64,000 bases of DNA from Typha latifolia. Its lineage: Eukaryota > Streptophyta > Magnoliopsida > Poales > Typhaceae. Positions 1 to 11,330 of this stretch are shown here, piece by piece; position 1 is the stretch's first letter; every line of letters begins with the position of its first letter. The stretch spans positions 11,729,096-11,793,095 of the forward strand of contig CM034100.1 in the NCBI GenBank assembly GCA_019914945.1, written 5' to 3'. Position numbers and translations under genes: made by a program. The notes under the pieces were generated by a model. That model was not told the origin of the DNA. It ran no database searches and was given only the letters and a program-made list of their open reading frames with translations.

Positions 1-584
1 ATATACACAAATAGCAAAATTTTTATTTAATTTGCAAGTAATGTACTGAGTCAAACTGGACTCTAAACAAGATGGCTTTCACACTAACTCATTGTAGCCA
101 TTTTCATTGATCTTTTATGAACACATTTGTGATGACTAAGTATGAGGGCAAACTGTGCAAATGAAAGTCAATAGTGAGCTATTTAAAAAAAATTTCATGA
201 TGTCATGCTCACTCAAGAATATACACACGTTATGAGTGCATTAAATTTAGTTTAATTATCATAGAAGTCGAGAGAGTGAATAAATAAGAAATGATACAAT
301 ATACTACAAGATGATAAAATTGACTATAATAACTCATAATCAAGAGAAAAATCATATTTATATGTCAAGAGTATATTATTGAATTTAGGGGTGCATCAAT
401 TTTTTTTATAGAAAAACTCTCGACAAACCTGAAACTAAAACCAAAGAGAAAATTTCAGAATAAAAGAAAACCTAAAAAAAAATAAAAAAACACGCAAACC
501 AAAACAAAAAATAATCAATCCAAAGCACACATCCCTAAAGAAGTACGGAGATACTCAAATCTGTATAAATCCAAAGGTTGTTTC
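1..584 (-). other. Copia-A 3' noncoding segment
   Basis: No coding frame is visible. The stretch is A/T-rich and matches, in reverse complement, the segment between RNase H and the third ORF of Copia-C. It holds the same run of short landmarks, such as the long T/A tract near 390-410 and the conserved block around 40-260. It is ordinary internal retrotransposon sequence. Confidence 0.75.
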
Positions 585-1734
585 TTATTGTGCCAAGCAA
601 CCAGATTGTTTCCAATTTAAAAACATCCACCTGAGGTATTTTTTCTATCATCACATGAACCTGCCCAATCAGAATCCATGTATCCAGATATGATAGCTCT
701 CGAGTCATAAGTAAACCAGATACCTAAGTCAACTGTGCCACTGACATATTTTATGATACGTTTCACGGCAAACAAATGTGTCTTCTTAGGTTTAGACTGA
801 AACCTAGCACACACAACGACACTAAATGCAATGTCAGGTCTACTAGCAGTTAAGTACAAAAGACTACCAATCATGCTCCTATAGAGTGTTTGATCAACAC
901 TTTTTCCTGAAATATCCTTACCTAGTTTGATAGTTGTACTCATAGGAGTTCTAGCATGTTTTGCATTTTCTAAACCGAATTTAGTCACAAAATTCTTAGC
1001 ATACTTGGTTTGAGCGATAAATATCCCTTTTTCCAATTGAGTAATTTGAAGTCCCAAAAAGAACTTCAACTCACCCATCATGCTCATCTCAAAATGACTA
1101 TGCATGAGATCTGCAAACTCCTTAGCTAAAGATTGACTCGTTGCCCCGAAGACAATGTCATCGACATATATTTGTGCCACAACTAAACTCTTGTTCAATT
1201 GTCTAATGAACAATGTCTTGTCCACTCCCCCTCGAGTGTACCCCGCATCCACTAAAAAATTGGTCAACTTCTCATACCAAGCTCTTGGAGCTTGTTTTAG
1301 CCCGTAGAGGGCCTTTTTCAATTTAAACACGTGAGAAGGAAATTTTTGATCTTCTAACCCTTTCGGTTGTTCCAAATAAACATCTTCAGAGTACCATTCA
1401 AGAAAGCACTTTTAACATCCATTCAAAACAATTTAAATTTTAAATGACAAGCAATAGCAAGCAGTATACGAATAGACTCTAATCTAGCAACAGAAGCAAA
1501 TGTCTCATCAAAATCTATACCCTCAACCTGAGTATATCCTGTGCTACTAGTCTAATCTTTATTTCGAACTATATTGCCATGTTCATTACTTTTAATCTTG
1601 TAAATCCATTTTGTTCTAATGACGTTCACATTCTTAGGTCTAGGAACTAAATACCAAACATCATTCCTAGAAAATTGCTCTAATTCGTCATGCATAGCAT
1701 TAACCCAAGAATCGTCTAACAATACTTTCTTCAC
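585..1734 (-). pseudogene. Copia-A reverse transcriptase-RNase H, broken
   Basis: This encodes the Copia RT core. The conserved KALYGLKQAPRAWY block, the YVDDIVFGA catalytic motif (both Asp present), LKFFLGLQI and the RNase H start SDWAGSCDDRK are all readable. At the two sites where Copia-B and Copia-C carry stops (after GFED and after VVA), this copy keeps Gln. The frame is interrupted between 1375 and 1552 by a stop and frame change. RNase H is cut just after its first strand: sequence near 590 jumps directly to the end of the domain, removing about 300 bp across a short ACAAAAC repeat that flanks the lost segment in Copia-B. It cannot give a complete enzyme. Confidence 0.9.
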
Positions 1735-2492
1735 ATTTTTAGGTTCAAAAGAAAAAGTATAACAAGTAAATAATACCTCACTTTGGATTTGTCATCTTGT
1801 CTTAATTGGTTCATTCACGTCTTCGATCACTTGTGACAATGGATGATTTGATTTCACTCTGGTAGATGGTTCCGGTACGTTGCAATCATCTTTGTTCATT
1901 TCAACTTTGTCCTCGTCCTGATTCTCAATTTCCAAATCAAGTTCCTTTCCTATTTCTTTGTCATATGTATCTGTAGAAATAAAAATATGAGTAGCTTCAG
2001 TTGTATCAGTCGTGGATTCATCTATAATAACATTAGCAGATTCCATAACAGTAGAAGTGTCAAGATTAAATACTCTATAAGCTCTGCTATTATTAGAATA
2101 CCCTAAGAAGATGCCTTCGCTACTTCTAGTGTCAAATTTAGTCAAATATTCTCGATCACGCAAGATATAGTATTTACTACCAAAAACTCGAAAATATTTA
2201 ACACTAGGTTTTTTTACCTTTCCAGATTTCATCGCAAAATATGGAAAAATTTTCATTTTCAAATTCTCTACCATGATCAAAACGAATCCTAACTAGGGTA
2301 ATAGATTTTTCATTCTATAATTTTAAGCATAGTGATTTAAAAACTTCAAAGGTTTCAGACTTCTCACGTAGAAAGGCAACCCAGGTATATCTAGAGTAAT
2401 CATCGACCATTAAAAATATATAGCGTTTACCTCCAAGACTTTTCATTTTTGTTGGACCCATCAAGTCCATGTGAACTAATTGTAGCACACGG
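1735..2492 (-). pseudogene. Copia-A integrase, internally deleted
   Basis: The N-terminal part of the catalytic core (reading down from about 2470) and the C-terminal Copia integrase region with SVKYFRVFGSK and GIFLGYSNNSRAYRVFN are recognisable. Compared with Copia-B the frame jumps near 2230-2250 from the block after the second catalytic Asp to the C-terminal region. This drops about 200 bp that should hold the third catalytic residue (Glu) and the HNRVYLRPG-type segment. The integrase is therefore non-functional. Confidence 0.85.
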
Positions 2493-3089
2493 TCAGTGGT
2501 AGCTGCATGAACCGCACACTCTTTTTGACATTTTTTTCATCTTAGATATTCCTTTTACCACTTCTTGTTTGGACAGAGTAAATAATTCCTTGTGATTCAC
2601 ATGTCCAAAACGTTGATGCCAAATATCTGCAATGTCAAAAGAGGCACTATTACATTTCAATTTATGTGAAGTTCCAATAACATAGCAATTATCTGATGTT
2701 CTAGATTCATAACATATAACATTACCATCATGATCTAGAATAGTACAATCAGTTTTGAAGAATTTTACCTCATAATCTTCATCACAAAATTGACTGATGC
2801 TCAGAAGATTTGCTTTTAAGTCCTTAACATAAAGAACATTTTCAAGAATAGGAATCCCCGGAGAACTTACCTTTCCTTTGCCTATTACCTTAGATGAATT
2901 ACCATCTCCGAATGTCACAACTCCTCCTTCATATTTTTTGAGATTAGAAAATAAGGACTTGCCACCCGATATATGTCTTGAACAGCCACTGTCTAAATAC
3001 CACAAATCAAAATTTAAAGCTTTCAAGGCTGTATGCACAACATAGCATTTCAAATCACTTTTCTTGACCCATATGGCCTTTGTTTTCAT
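2493..3089 (-). pseudogene. Copia-A aspartic protease and GAG-pre-integrase region
   Basis: Copia protease cleaves the Gag-Pol polyprotein. The active-site motif appears as WYLDSGCSRHISG near residue 30 of this open segment, followed by VTFGDG and the NLLSISQ block typical of Copia proteases. The zinc-binding GAG-pre-integrase segment follows (WHQRFGHVNHKELF, then CGSC). It is the only protease left among the three Copia copies here, because Copia-B and Copia-C have both deleted this region. The active-site triad looks intact, although the reading frame around it is not continuous with gag. Confidence 0.88.
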
Positions 3090-3109
3090 CCCATAAATGA
3101 AAGGACTTC

Positions 3110-4574
3110 TAGGTTTTCGTAAAAATTTGCAATGAGGTCAAATATGCCCTAGAATGCCGCAATGATAGCATGTCGGAACAAACCCTTTTCTACTCACCTT
3201 TTGTCGAGGAGTGTGACTAAAGTTTACCTTTGGTGCCGTTGAAGATTCACCAGTTTGTAGATTCAACTTTAGTTTAGAAGCATTCATCCAGGATTGCTTT
3301 GTAAATGCGGTTGATGATTTCAGATAATCTTCCTTTTGTATACTGTAGAAACGAAGAACAGTTTTGTTATTATTTGAATTACAAGTGTATCCAACACCAT
3401 AGTTGTCTTTTCTAGAGATCTGAGCTTTTAGAATCTCGTCAAGTTTGTTCTTCCCTTTTAGAAATCTCACTTCCTTATGCAATCTCCCTAGTTCAATTTC
3501 ATCGGCCTTCATTTTATTTTTCGCATTATCAAGCTGTTCAAAAAGATCTTTGACACATTTAAGTTCCAATTTGTACTTCTCCTCAAATTGAATTCTTTTT
3601 GGTTTGATTATCTTAAGTCATTGAAGTAGTCTAAGATTACTTTTCTTGAGTTTAAACGACTCCAGGTACATATCATTATATGCCTTTTGAATTTCAGATT
3701 CATCTTCCTCAGCTGGTAACATATCTTGATCATCTGTACTATCAGTATCAACAACAGAATCAATATTAAGTAGAGAAGAGGCAAAAGCTACAAAGTTTTC
3801 TTTATTTTTTTCAGAATCATCATCAGATTCATCTAAATCATCCCAAGTAACTTTCATAGCTTTACCCTTCCTCTTAAGACGATTAGGGTATTCTTGTGCT
3901 ATGTGTCCAAAACTAAATTTTATTCTCAGAATTCTTATTTTTCTGTTTGACATTGTTGTTGCTCACACCTGTATTCGAACTCACAGTATTCTTCTTTTTC
4001 ACAAAGGCTTTGCTTTTCTCAAGTTTTTCAGCATTCAACTTGTTTGGCTTCCGAAAGAATTTATTAAACTTTTTGACGAACATAGCCAACATCTCAACAT
4101 CTAAATCACCTTCATCATCAGACTCCTCTATATTTTGTTCAACTGTGGATAGGTCCCTTTGTACTTCTTCGGTTTTGAAAGACTGGACTCAAATATTTGT
4201 AGATTTCCTACCAATTGTTCAACTTTCATAGAATCAATGTCCTTACTTTCCTTAATAGCTATAACTTTTGCCTGAAACCTTTCTGGAATAGAGACCTAAG
4301 GATCTTACGGATAATTCTATTTTCAGAAATTTTCTCTCCTAGGTTGAAACTGGAGTTGACTATATCACTCAGCTTTGCATATAACTCATCAAATATCTCA
4401 TTCTCCTCCATACGTAGAGTTTCAAAACTATTAGTCAACCTCTGAAGTTTCGAAAGTTTTACAGCCATAGTCCCTTCGTGAGTAGTTTCTAGGATCGACC
4501 AAGCTTCTTTTGTGATTTGATCCATCTAGAATAGGAGGTCTAATAGATGATGGTCCATCTCTATGAAAATCCAT
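3110..4574 (-). pseudogene. Copia-A gag, deleted and frameshifted
   Basis: Gag packages the element RNA. The probable start is the ATG whose complement lies at 4572-4574, matching the start in Copia-B. After about 18 codons the sequence jumps forward, losing roughly 250 bp of the N-terminal gag domain. Downstream are a gag core segment (4259-4520), an acidic stretch and a first zinc knuckle whose last Cys is Tyr (GHIAQEYPN). A Lys/Glu-rich, probably coiled-coil segment follows, then a second knuckle starting CYHCGILGHI near 3150. A long Gag with an extra coiled-coil and second knuckle is a Sirevirus trait. Several stops and frame changes separate the pieces. Confidence 0.85.
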
Positions 4575-4609
4575 GCCTATCTGATCTCTCTCGAAGGGTG
4601 AGAGAACCT

Positions 4610-4621
4610 GCTCTGATACCA
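4610..4621 (-). promoter_or_regulatory. Copia-A primer-binding site (tRNA-iMet)
   Basis: The minus strand reads TGGTATCAGAGC, the complement of the 3' end of plant initiator Met tRNA. It begins three bases after the CA end of the 5' LTR. Confidence 0.93.
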
Positions 4622-4623
4622 AT

Positions 4624-5602
4624 TGAAAAACCCCTAGACACAAATATGTATCTAAATACTAGGCAATGATATCACTCGTTCGCTTAAGTAAAAGTCCGTA
4701 GAAATATTAAGAACGAAAGTAGAGATGAACGCCAAGATTTTAACATGGAAAAACCCAAACGGGAAAAAAAAACCACGGATCCAAACTTGGATCAAAACCA
4801 ATCACTAGTATAGTAACAGTTACAAGACTGACTCACAAAACAATCCGTCGATCCAAACGACTTTGTTCCTTTCAGTCTTGCTCGCTAGAACCCACGAATC
4901 ACTACTTCTCGTGATTGAAGTCCAACCTCAGTAGCCCTTGAGATTGATCTTTCATCTAGATAGCCCTTAAGACGAAAGATTAAGTTTTGTAGATGAGTAG
5001 AACCTTGTTAGTTGAAGAACCGATGTAGCCTTAAGAAGTCCCCTTCAATAATGCTTCTTCAACCACCCTAGAGATAGGGCATCACAATCCCTACATATGA
5101 TCTCCAAGATAGAGTCAAATCTAAGTCTTATCCGAACTCACGAGAATCCAAGATTTTCAAACTTCGTTGGTGTGTTCAAACGCGGCCCAGGTGCGTTCGA
5201 ACGGCCTGACTTGATCTCAGGTACGTTCAAACGGGCCCGAGTGCGTTTGAATGCGACAGCTTGAATTTTTCAGGTTGCGTTCGAACGTGTTTGTGACTGT
5301 AGCTCTTGGTTTGTGTAAACGCAGTACCCACGGTCCAACGCGTTTGTGAACGCAGCTCTCGGTCTATGTGAACGCAAGTACCCACGTTCGAACGCGTTTG
5401 TGAACGCAGCTCTCGGTCTGTGTGAACGCAAGTACCCGCGTTCGAACGCGTTTGTGAATGCGGTGTAAACTCAACAGCTTTTCTCCAATAATCTTGCAAT
5501 TTTTCAAACCAGAGATATTCTAGACTTGTATAAAGCTCATATACATGTAAAAATACACTTAGAATATTTTGTACACAATTGCCAATAATTAAAAACCTAA
5601 CA
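4624..5602 (-). repeat. Copia-A 5' LTR
   Basis: On the minus strand the LTR starts TGTTAGGTTTTT and ends in a TTTTTCA block, 979 bp, matching the LTRs of Copia-B and Copia-C. Positions 5165-5460 hold three units of the repeated TTCGAACGC module found in the other copies. The TATA box seen in Copia-B (CATATATAAGG) is mutated here to CATATGTAGG, so this promoter is probably weak or dead. The flank at 5603 (AATTC) cannot be checked for target duplication because the other end is outside the window. Confidence 0.92.
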
Positions 5603-6487
5603 AATTCCTTAGTGGTTTCGGAGAATGCTCCTGTAACTCAGTTGTTCCTTTGAACCTAGATCTTAGGATCTCTAGTCAACTAGCTTGGGTTGTTGTTGTG
5701 TAATTACTTTAGGTGATAGACTGTAAACCCATTCCCCTTGATGAACAATATACTTGATCTCTTGTTAAGCCCTTTTTTAACGAGTCCGAGATTTTATCCT
5801 TTGATTTCACATGATCAATGGATATTATACCGTTTGAGATCAATTTTCGCACTTTATTATGCTTACGACATATATGTTGTGACTTGTGGTTATATATTTG
5901 ACTCTATGATATTCCTATAGATGATTAGCTATCGCAATATATGTAAATTACTAACACAGATTTTGATAACATAGGAATATCTTTCAAGAAATTCGAAGCC
6001 ACTCTGCTTAGCAATAGTGAGGGAGGTCGCATGAGAGGAAGAGAAGCAAGGGAGATAGGGATTAGGTCAAATTTCAATTCATTAAATAATCCTCATTAGG
6101 GTGCACCCAAGATTATATAGTGGCTCCCTAATCGACTAGGCTGGCCTATCTAGACTATTTTAGGTCCAACCGACTCAAACCAGCACCTAACGCGTCAATT
6201 CTAAGGTTAGGTGTGCACCACAAGTGATTTGGTGGCTACCTAATTTGATCCAACTAACTAACTCGAACAGACTTGAATTCAACTTGTACTCAAAGCAAAA
6301 GGTATAAATAGCAAATGCACTTAACATGGGATCTAATTGCATAAGCAACTAAAACAAATGCAATAAATGATTCGATAACTAGCTAGGGGCTGGATGCAAA
6401 AACTCCTCACCCCAAACTCCTAACCTGCCTCACACGCCGAAGAACAATTAGTGGCTAAAGTGATTTGGACTGGCGCATAACAATCCA
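5603..6487. other. Unassigned intergenic stretch
   Basis: No convincing coding frame, LTR end pair or similarity to other parts of the window was found. Short open frames here are not supported by any motif. It may be pre-insertion DNA or an old unrelated element. It contains no TTCGAACGC cluster. Confidence 0.5.
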
Positions 6488-7346
6488 TGATAGGTTTTAC
6501 GGTACCAAAAGATACGCTCTGATACCAATGATATGACTACGGAACGATTCCTTGAAGATCTGGATTTATTGTACGAATCAGTTCGTGCAACCGAGGGAAA
6601 ATATTCACATAATATTCTCCTGTAGTCATAAAATTACGAAATGAAGGGAATCGATCCATAACTACTAGATCTACATTTTTTATATTTACGCCCTTTGCAG
6701 ATTCGAAATGTAACTAGGACAAAAATATGATATATTGCGTATGACGGTGGTGGTGACGGGTGGAGTGGATGTTAGGGTTATGGATGATAATGGAGATAAG
6801 GGTGGATGGGTGATGTCATTTAAGTGAGTAAGATGAAGGGGAAGAAATGGTCGAGATCCTAAGAAAGAGGGAGGACTCAACAGACAAGAGAGATTAGAAG
6901 TTAGGAGAGACCTTGCCAATAGTAGAGGTGGCAGGTTGGTGAAGAGGGAAGAGGGAGATTAGGGTAGAGAGAATAGAGAGAAGATAGGAGGCAAGAAATT
7001 AATAATTCAATAGCATAATGATTTTGGTTGCCATCCACACCTTTATAGAGGCTAGCTAATAAGCCAAAATATAATTATTAACCCTAATTCTAGAAGATTC
7101 TCGCTGATCGCGTTCGAACACACAAAAGATGTTCTCTGTATGTGCGAACGCGATGCAGGCGTTCGAACGCGCCCGACCCCATTCGAACGCACATTTTGCG
7201 TTCTTTGTTTTTGCAAACCTGATGCAAGCGTTTGTAAGGGCATTTGAATATGATCCCTTCCGCGTTCGAACGCGACCTACATGAATTTTATTTTAATGAA
7301 AATAAATAACTAATGCAATAAGAAAAGACTCTAACTAAATGTATCA
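6488..7346 (-). repeat. Chromovirus 1 copy R 3' LTR
   Basis: The LTR runs from TGATAGGTTTTACGG to GTATCA and is followed to its right by the purine tract of the element (minus-strand GAGGTGGGAGAAG, 7353-7370). It has a TATA-like CTATAAAGG (complement near 7041-7049) and a palindrome module at 7085-7275. It includes a sequence identical to the tRNA-iMet 3' end (6516-6527) inside the LTR, as does the solo LTR at 9991, unlike the LTR at 59083 where that sequence lies just outside. Confidence 0.82.
7085..7275 (-). promoter_or_regulatory. TTCGAACGC palindrome module, chromovirus 1 R LTR
   Basis: A cluster of the 12-bp palindrome GCGTTCGAACGC (perfect at 7159-7170) and one- or two-base variants lies in U3. 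Its nearest copy is about 57 bp upstream of the CTATAAAGG box on the minus strand. The same cluster occurs in the Copia LTRs and in the chromovirus 2 LTRs of this window. Confidence 0.75.
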
Positions 7347-7369
7347 GTTCAGCACGCTTCTCCCACCTC

Positions 7370-8574
7370 GGCCTCAAGGTGAAAAGTCAGGAAAACACTC
7401 CAAAATATCAGTCTCCATCTCCCATGTCGCCTCATCAGATGGCTTGCCAAGCCACTTGACTAGAATCTCCATCTCTAATCTGGTACTATGTCATTGTCGG
7501 CGCCTGACAAGTACACAAACTAGCTCTATGATCTCTGTCTCCTCCAATGGCTCCAGTAGAACTGATCTAATGACCTCATGATCTCAAATCCACTCCCTCA
7601 GCAATGAAACATGGAAGACAAGATATACACTCGACCCCGATATGCAACCGGATTAATAAGCTCTAAAACCTGAAACGGACCGAAGTAGCGATGTGCTAAC
7701 TTCTGGTTTCGCATCGGACGCAAGGTCACCTGTCGATACGGTTGCACTCTCACAAACACCCAACTGCTGATGTCGAACTCCTACTCCCTATGGCTGCGAT
7801 CATAAACTTCATACGGTTTTGAGCAAGTTTAAAATGGGCACGCAACCTCCTTAATGTGGCATCTCTATCCATCAAAGCTAAATCTACCTCTGTCCAATCT
7901 GCAAATGTCACTAGATCATAAGCGCGTAATGTCAAAATCGTGCGTCCATACACTACCTCAAATTGAGTCATGCCAATGCTGCTTTGCTAGGCGGTATTGT
8001 AAGACCACTTTGCCCACGGTAAGAACTCTAACCATCGTCTAAGCATCTCTCTAACAAAGCACCACAAAAACTGCTTAATGTCTCGATTGACCACCTTGGT
8101 TTGGCAGTTCGTCTATGGATGGTAGGCCGAACTGAAGTTTAATCGAGTCTCCTACAATCTAAAAAACTCCATCCAAAAGTTGCTCATAAATATATGATCA
8201 CGATCTGAGACAATCGTGCGTGGCATACCATATAACCGAGCAGCATCTCTCACAAAAATTTCAGCCATTGACTTGGCTGAAAATTGATGTGACAATGCCG
8301 AAAAGTGTGCATACTTGCTCAATGTGTCAACGACCACAAAAATAACTGAATAGCCACGTACCAGCGGAAGACCCTCCGGATCATCCATCACCTCTTGTAA
8401 TAATCTTAAAACATCTGGGTTAGATGTACATGCATACCTAAGCTCGTCAAGGAAGGGAAAGGTAGGAGAAGAATAGGCTGCAAGCTTGGCGGTATCGGGT
8501 TGGCGCGATAGTGCATCTGCCACTCTATTTTCCGTTCCCTTCTTGTATTGTATTTCATAATCATACCCTAGCAA
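7370..8574 (-). pseudogene. Chromovirus 1 copy R: RNase H end fused to integrase, chromodomain relic
   Basis: Reading leftward from 8574 come the end of RNase H (YDYEIQYKKGTENRVADALSR), a linker, and then directly the integrase core (VVVDTLSKYAHF, IVSDRDHIF). The region between them, which in copy L holds the integrase HHCC zinc domain and the WDFIEG block, is missing (about 330 bp), yet the frame stays open across the junction. Further left are an integrase C-terminal segment (FEVVYGR) and, at 7370-7480, a degraded chromodomain readable from similarity to copy L. The first catalytic Asp is probably lost with the deletion. Confidence 0.82.
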
Positions 8575-9830
8575 TTTTGTGACCTATCTCTGATGTGAAG
8601 GAGTCTGTATACGCTGTCCCATAAAGTATGGAAGGCTCCTTTGATCGGTTCGGATAATGAATCGCCTACCGATCAATTAAGGCCTCCACTATGTCGCCGC
8701 ATGCAGAATTGCCAACATCTGTCTCTCGTAAGTCAATAATTGCTGAGATTTTTATGATAAAGCTTTTCTAAGAAAGAAAATAGGACGTACTCCTTGCATT
8801 AGTACAGCTCCTATGCCAACTTTCAATGCAATACATTCCATAATGAACTCTTTGGTGAAGTCCGGTAGCGCTAAAACGAGCGCCGTCGTCATTGCTGTTT
8901 TTAGTTTTTCAAAGGCTGTAGTGGCGTCATCCGTCAATCTAAAAGAGTCCTTCTTCAACAAAGAAGTGAGAAGAGCAGCAATCTTGCTATACCTGGCGTT
9001 GAAGCGGCGATAATATCCGAGCAGCCCCAAAAGTCCTCGCAATCCGGTGGTGTTAGTAGGATTAGGCCAAGCGGTCATGCATGCCAACTTTTGAAGATTC
9101 GCTGCTACAGCTTCCGCTGAGATGATGTGGCCTAAATACTCCACTTGTGGTACTCCCCATAGGCACTTGGACTTCTTGATCTTTAGCTGGTTTTGCTTCA
9201 ACAAATTCAGCACATCCTTCAAATGTCGCCATTGCTCCAATTAAGTCTTGCTATACACCAAAATGTCGTCAAAGAATACTAAAACATACCTTCACAATAG
9301 AGGCCAAAATATATCATTCATGAAGCCTTGAAAAGTAGCCGGAGCATTGGTGAGACCGAAAGGCATCACCCTGAACTCGTAGTGCCCGTCCGTAGACTAA
9401 AATGTAGTCTTGTGCACATTCGCCGGGTGAACCCTAATTTGATGATACCCGGCCCTCAAGTCAAGCATGCTGAATGGGATACCAGTTCTTGACGATAATA
9501 GCGTTTAGTAACTGCTAGTCGACACAAAAATGCCATGTCCCGTCCTTTTTTTGGTTACCATCTTGGAGATATGACTATGAATTGGTTGAATGAAGCCTTG
9601 CTCCAATATCTCGATTACCATCTTGGAGATAACTTCCTTTTGCACCTGTGGATACCGATATGGCCTCACATTCGTCGGTGTAGCCTCATGCACAATCTCC
9701 ATGCAATGGTCCGCCATTGTTCTTGGTGGCAACTCCTTTGGTTCCTCAAACAGTCCAACAAATTTGTCTAATAAATTAGACAACTCGATGGTAGTATCTA
9801 GACTCATTTGAGGCTCGTATCCTATTGGTC
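8575..9830 (-). pseudogene. Chromovirus 1 copy R reverse transcriptase-RNase H
   Basis: Motifs in order leftward from 9830 are PYRYPQVQKEVI, a region corresponding to FCxDYRALN with stops, the FFDDILVYS catalytic box near 9260-9290 (readable with both Asp), KCLWGVPQVEYLGHIIS, LLGLLGYYRRF and the RNase H substrate-strand block. A stop follows the FFDD box (KT then stop at about 9241) and others interrupt the fingers. The catalytic residues survive but the protein cannot be made as one piece. Confidence 0.85.
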
Positions 9831-9990
9831 CTAACTATAGAAGATAGGCCAAATCACACGCACATGGCAGCCCCACCATCGGCTGCATCGCAGGAATCGG
9901 CGGAGATTGAACGCCATCAAGCTGCACATCTTTGTTTCCTTGCTTAAATTTCATACACATGCTTTAGATATCAAAAGTGATAGGTCCCAA

Positions 9991-10759
9991 TGATGGGTTT
10001 TATAGTACCAAACAGATAGGCTCTGATACCAATGATAGGTTACTGAACAATTCTTTTAAGATCTGAATTTATTGCAGGAAGCAGTCCATGCAACTGAGGG
10101 AAAATATTCACCAAATATTCTTCCGCAGTCAAAAAATTACAAAACTACATGAAATCTACGTTTTTTGTATTTACGACCTTCGCAGATTCGAACTAAAACT
10201 ATGATGAAAACATGATATATTATGGATGATGGTAGTGTTGACGGGTTGAGTGGAAGTTAGGATTATGGATGATAATAGAGATGGGGGTGGATGGGTGGTG
10301 TTGTTTAAGGGATATAGACGAAGGAAAAGAAATGATTGAGATCCCAAAGAAGGGGGAGAAATCGATAAGTGAGGGAGATTAGAAGTTAGAACCAATATTC
10401 CAATAGCATCATGAATTTGGCTGCCATCCACACCTTTATAGAGGCTAGCCAATAAGTCCTAATAATAATAAGTCACACTAATTCTAGAGAATTCCCGCCG
10501 ATCATGTTCGAACACGCCCGATCGCGTTCGAACATGCAAAAGGCATTATCTGTATGTGTGAACACGATGCAGGCATTCAAACGCGCCCGACCGCGTTCGA
10601 ATGCACATTTCGCGTTTTCTATATTTGCGAACTTGATGTAGGTTTCACAAAGGCGTTCAAACGCGCTCCTAACTGCATTCGAATGCAACCTACAGAAAAT
10701 TTATTTTAATAAAAATAAACAACTAATGCAATAAGAAAATACCCTAACTAAGTGTATCA
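9991..10759 (-). mobile_element. Solo LTR of chromovirus 1, perfect CCCAA duplication
   Basis: A 769-bp TG...CA unit interrupts the protease-proximal part of copy R. CCCAA stands at 9986-9990 and again at 10760-10764, and removing the unit rejoins sequence that is continuous in copies I and Q (GGTCCCAAGCTTTG). The LTR contains the 12-base tRNA-iMet complement (10020-10031) and then 29 further bases to its end, so its U5 end lies beyond a primer site. It carries a palindrome module at 10495-10690. Confidence 0.93.
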
Positions 10760-10799
10760 CCCAAGCTTTGTAACCATTGTGTGTTTAGGACAATATTTG

Positions 10800-11330
10800 C
10801 TCCTCACAGCGCTAATGGATATAAGTCCACAATGATGTCGTGTCCTTACAGCCGCATACAGACCCGGCAACACAAGCTCTCTGCCTTAAGCTTTGTGCCG
10901 TCTCCAATAGCAATGTCAAACCAAATATTCTTCGTGCCGTCTTCACTAACCTCTTGTCTAGAAAGTTGTTTGTACTTCCAAAATCAATGAGGATCTGCAC
11001 ACAATGCTTTCTAATGAGTCCGTCTACCCATAACATCCTTGGCACAGAAGTACGCGAATATGCATGCATCGATATTTTAGCTTGGATATCTTCCTCCGCG
11101 CCCTACTCAACGGCCTCCTCTGAACACTCTCCATCATCAACAACCTCATTGTCCTCTTCAAGACCGTCGATGAGTATCACACTCCCGATCAGTTTGGAAC
11201 ATCGATGACCGGGGGTGAAACATTCATCGCATCGAAAGCAAAGACCCTCTCGCTCTTCGCTCCTCCACTTGGATAGGCATGAGAGCTTGAACGGGAGGTC
11301 TTGTGCTTCCTCTAACATCGAAAGAAGGTC
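10800..11330 (-). pseudogene. Chromovirus 1 copy R protease and zinc knuckle
   Basis: The protease segment (10812-11069) has the right spacing (VDGLIRKH, ILIDFGSTNNFLDKRL), but the active site reads DFG instead of the DSG/DTG needed for catalysis. To the right (11103-11318) is the gag zinc knuckle of the CX2CX7HXC kind used by these chromoviruses (CFRCDECFTPGHRC) and an acidic linker. The frame is broken between the parts. Confidence 0.82.

Larger units (their letters stand above)
1..5602 (-). mobile_element. Copia-A, Sirevirus-like LTR retrotransposon, 3' end outside window
   Basis: Reading leftward from 5602, the order is 5' LTR, tRNA-iMet primer site, gag with zinc knuckles, protease, GAG-pre-integrase, integrase, RT and RNase H, which is Copia order. 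The first 580 bases are the reverse complement of the stretch after RNase H in Copia-C (about 44100-44480), so the body continues past the left edge, where the third ORF, purine tracts and 3' LTR should lie. The copy is dead: it has lost part of gag, about 200 bp of integrase and the end of RNase H. Unlike Copia-B and Copia-C it keeps Gln codons at the two RT positions that are stops in those copies, so it represents a less decayed branch for that region. Family assignment is firm; lineage (Sirevirus) is inferred mainly through Copia-C. Confidence 0.9.

Noticed and set aside
5738..5920. Small gene in the unassigned stretch
   Set aside because: A 60-codon hydrophobic frame in A/T-rich DNA with no start context or similarity. 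Chance is the simplest reading.
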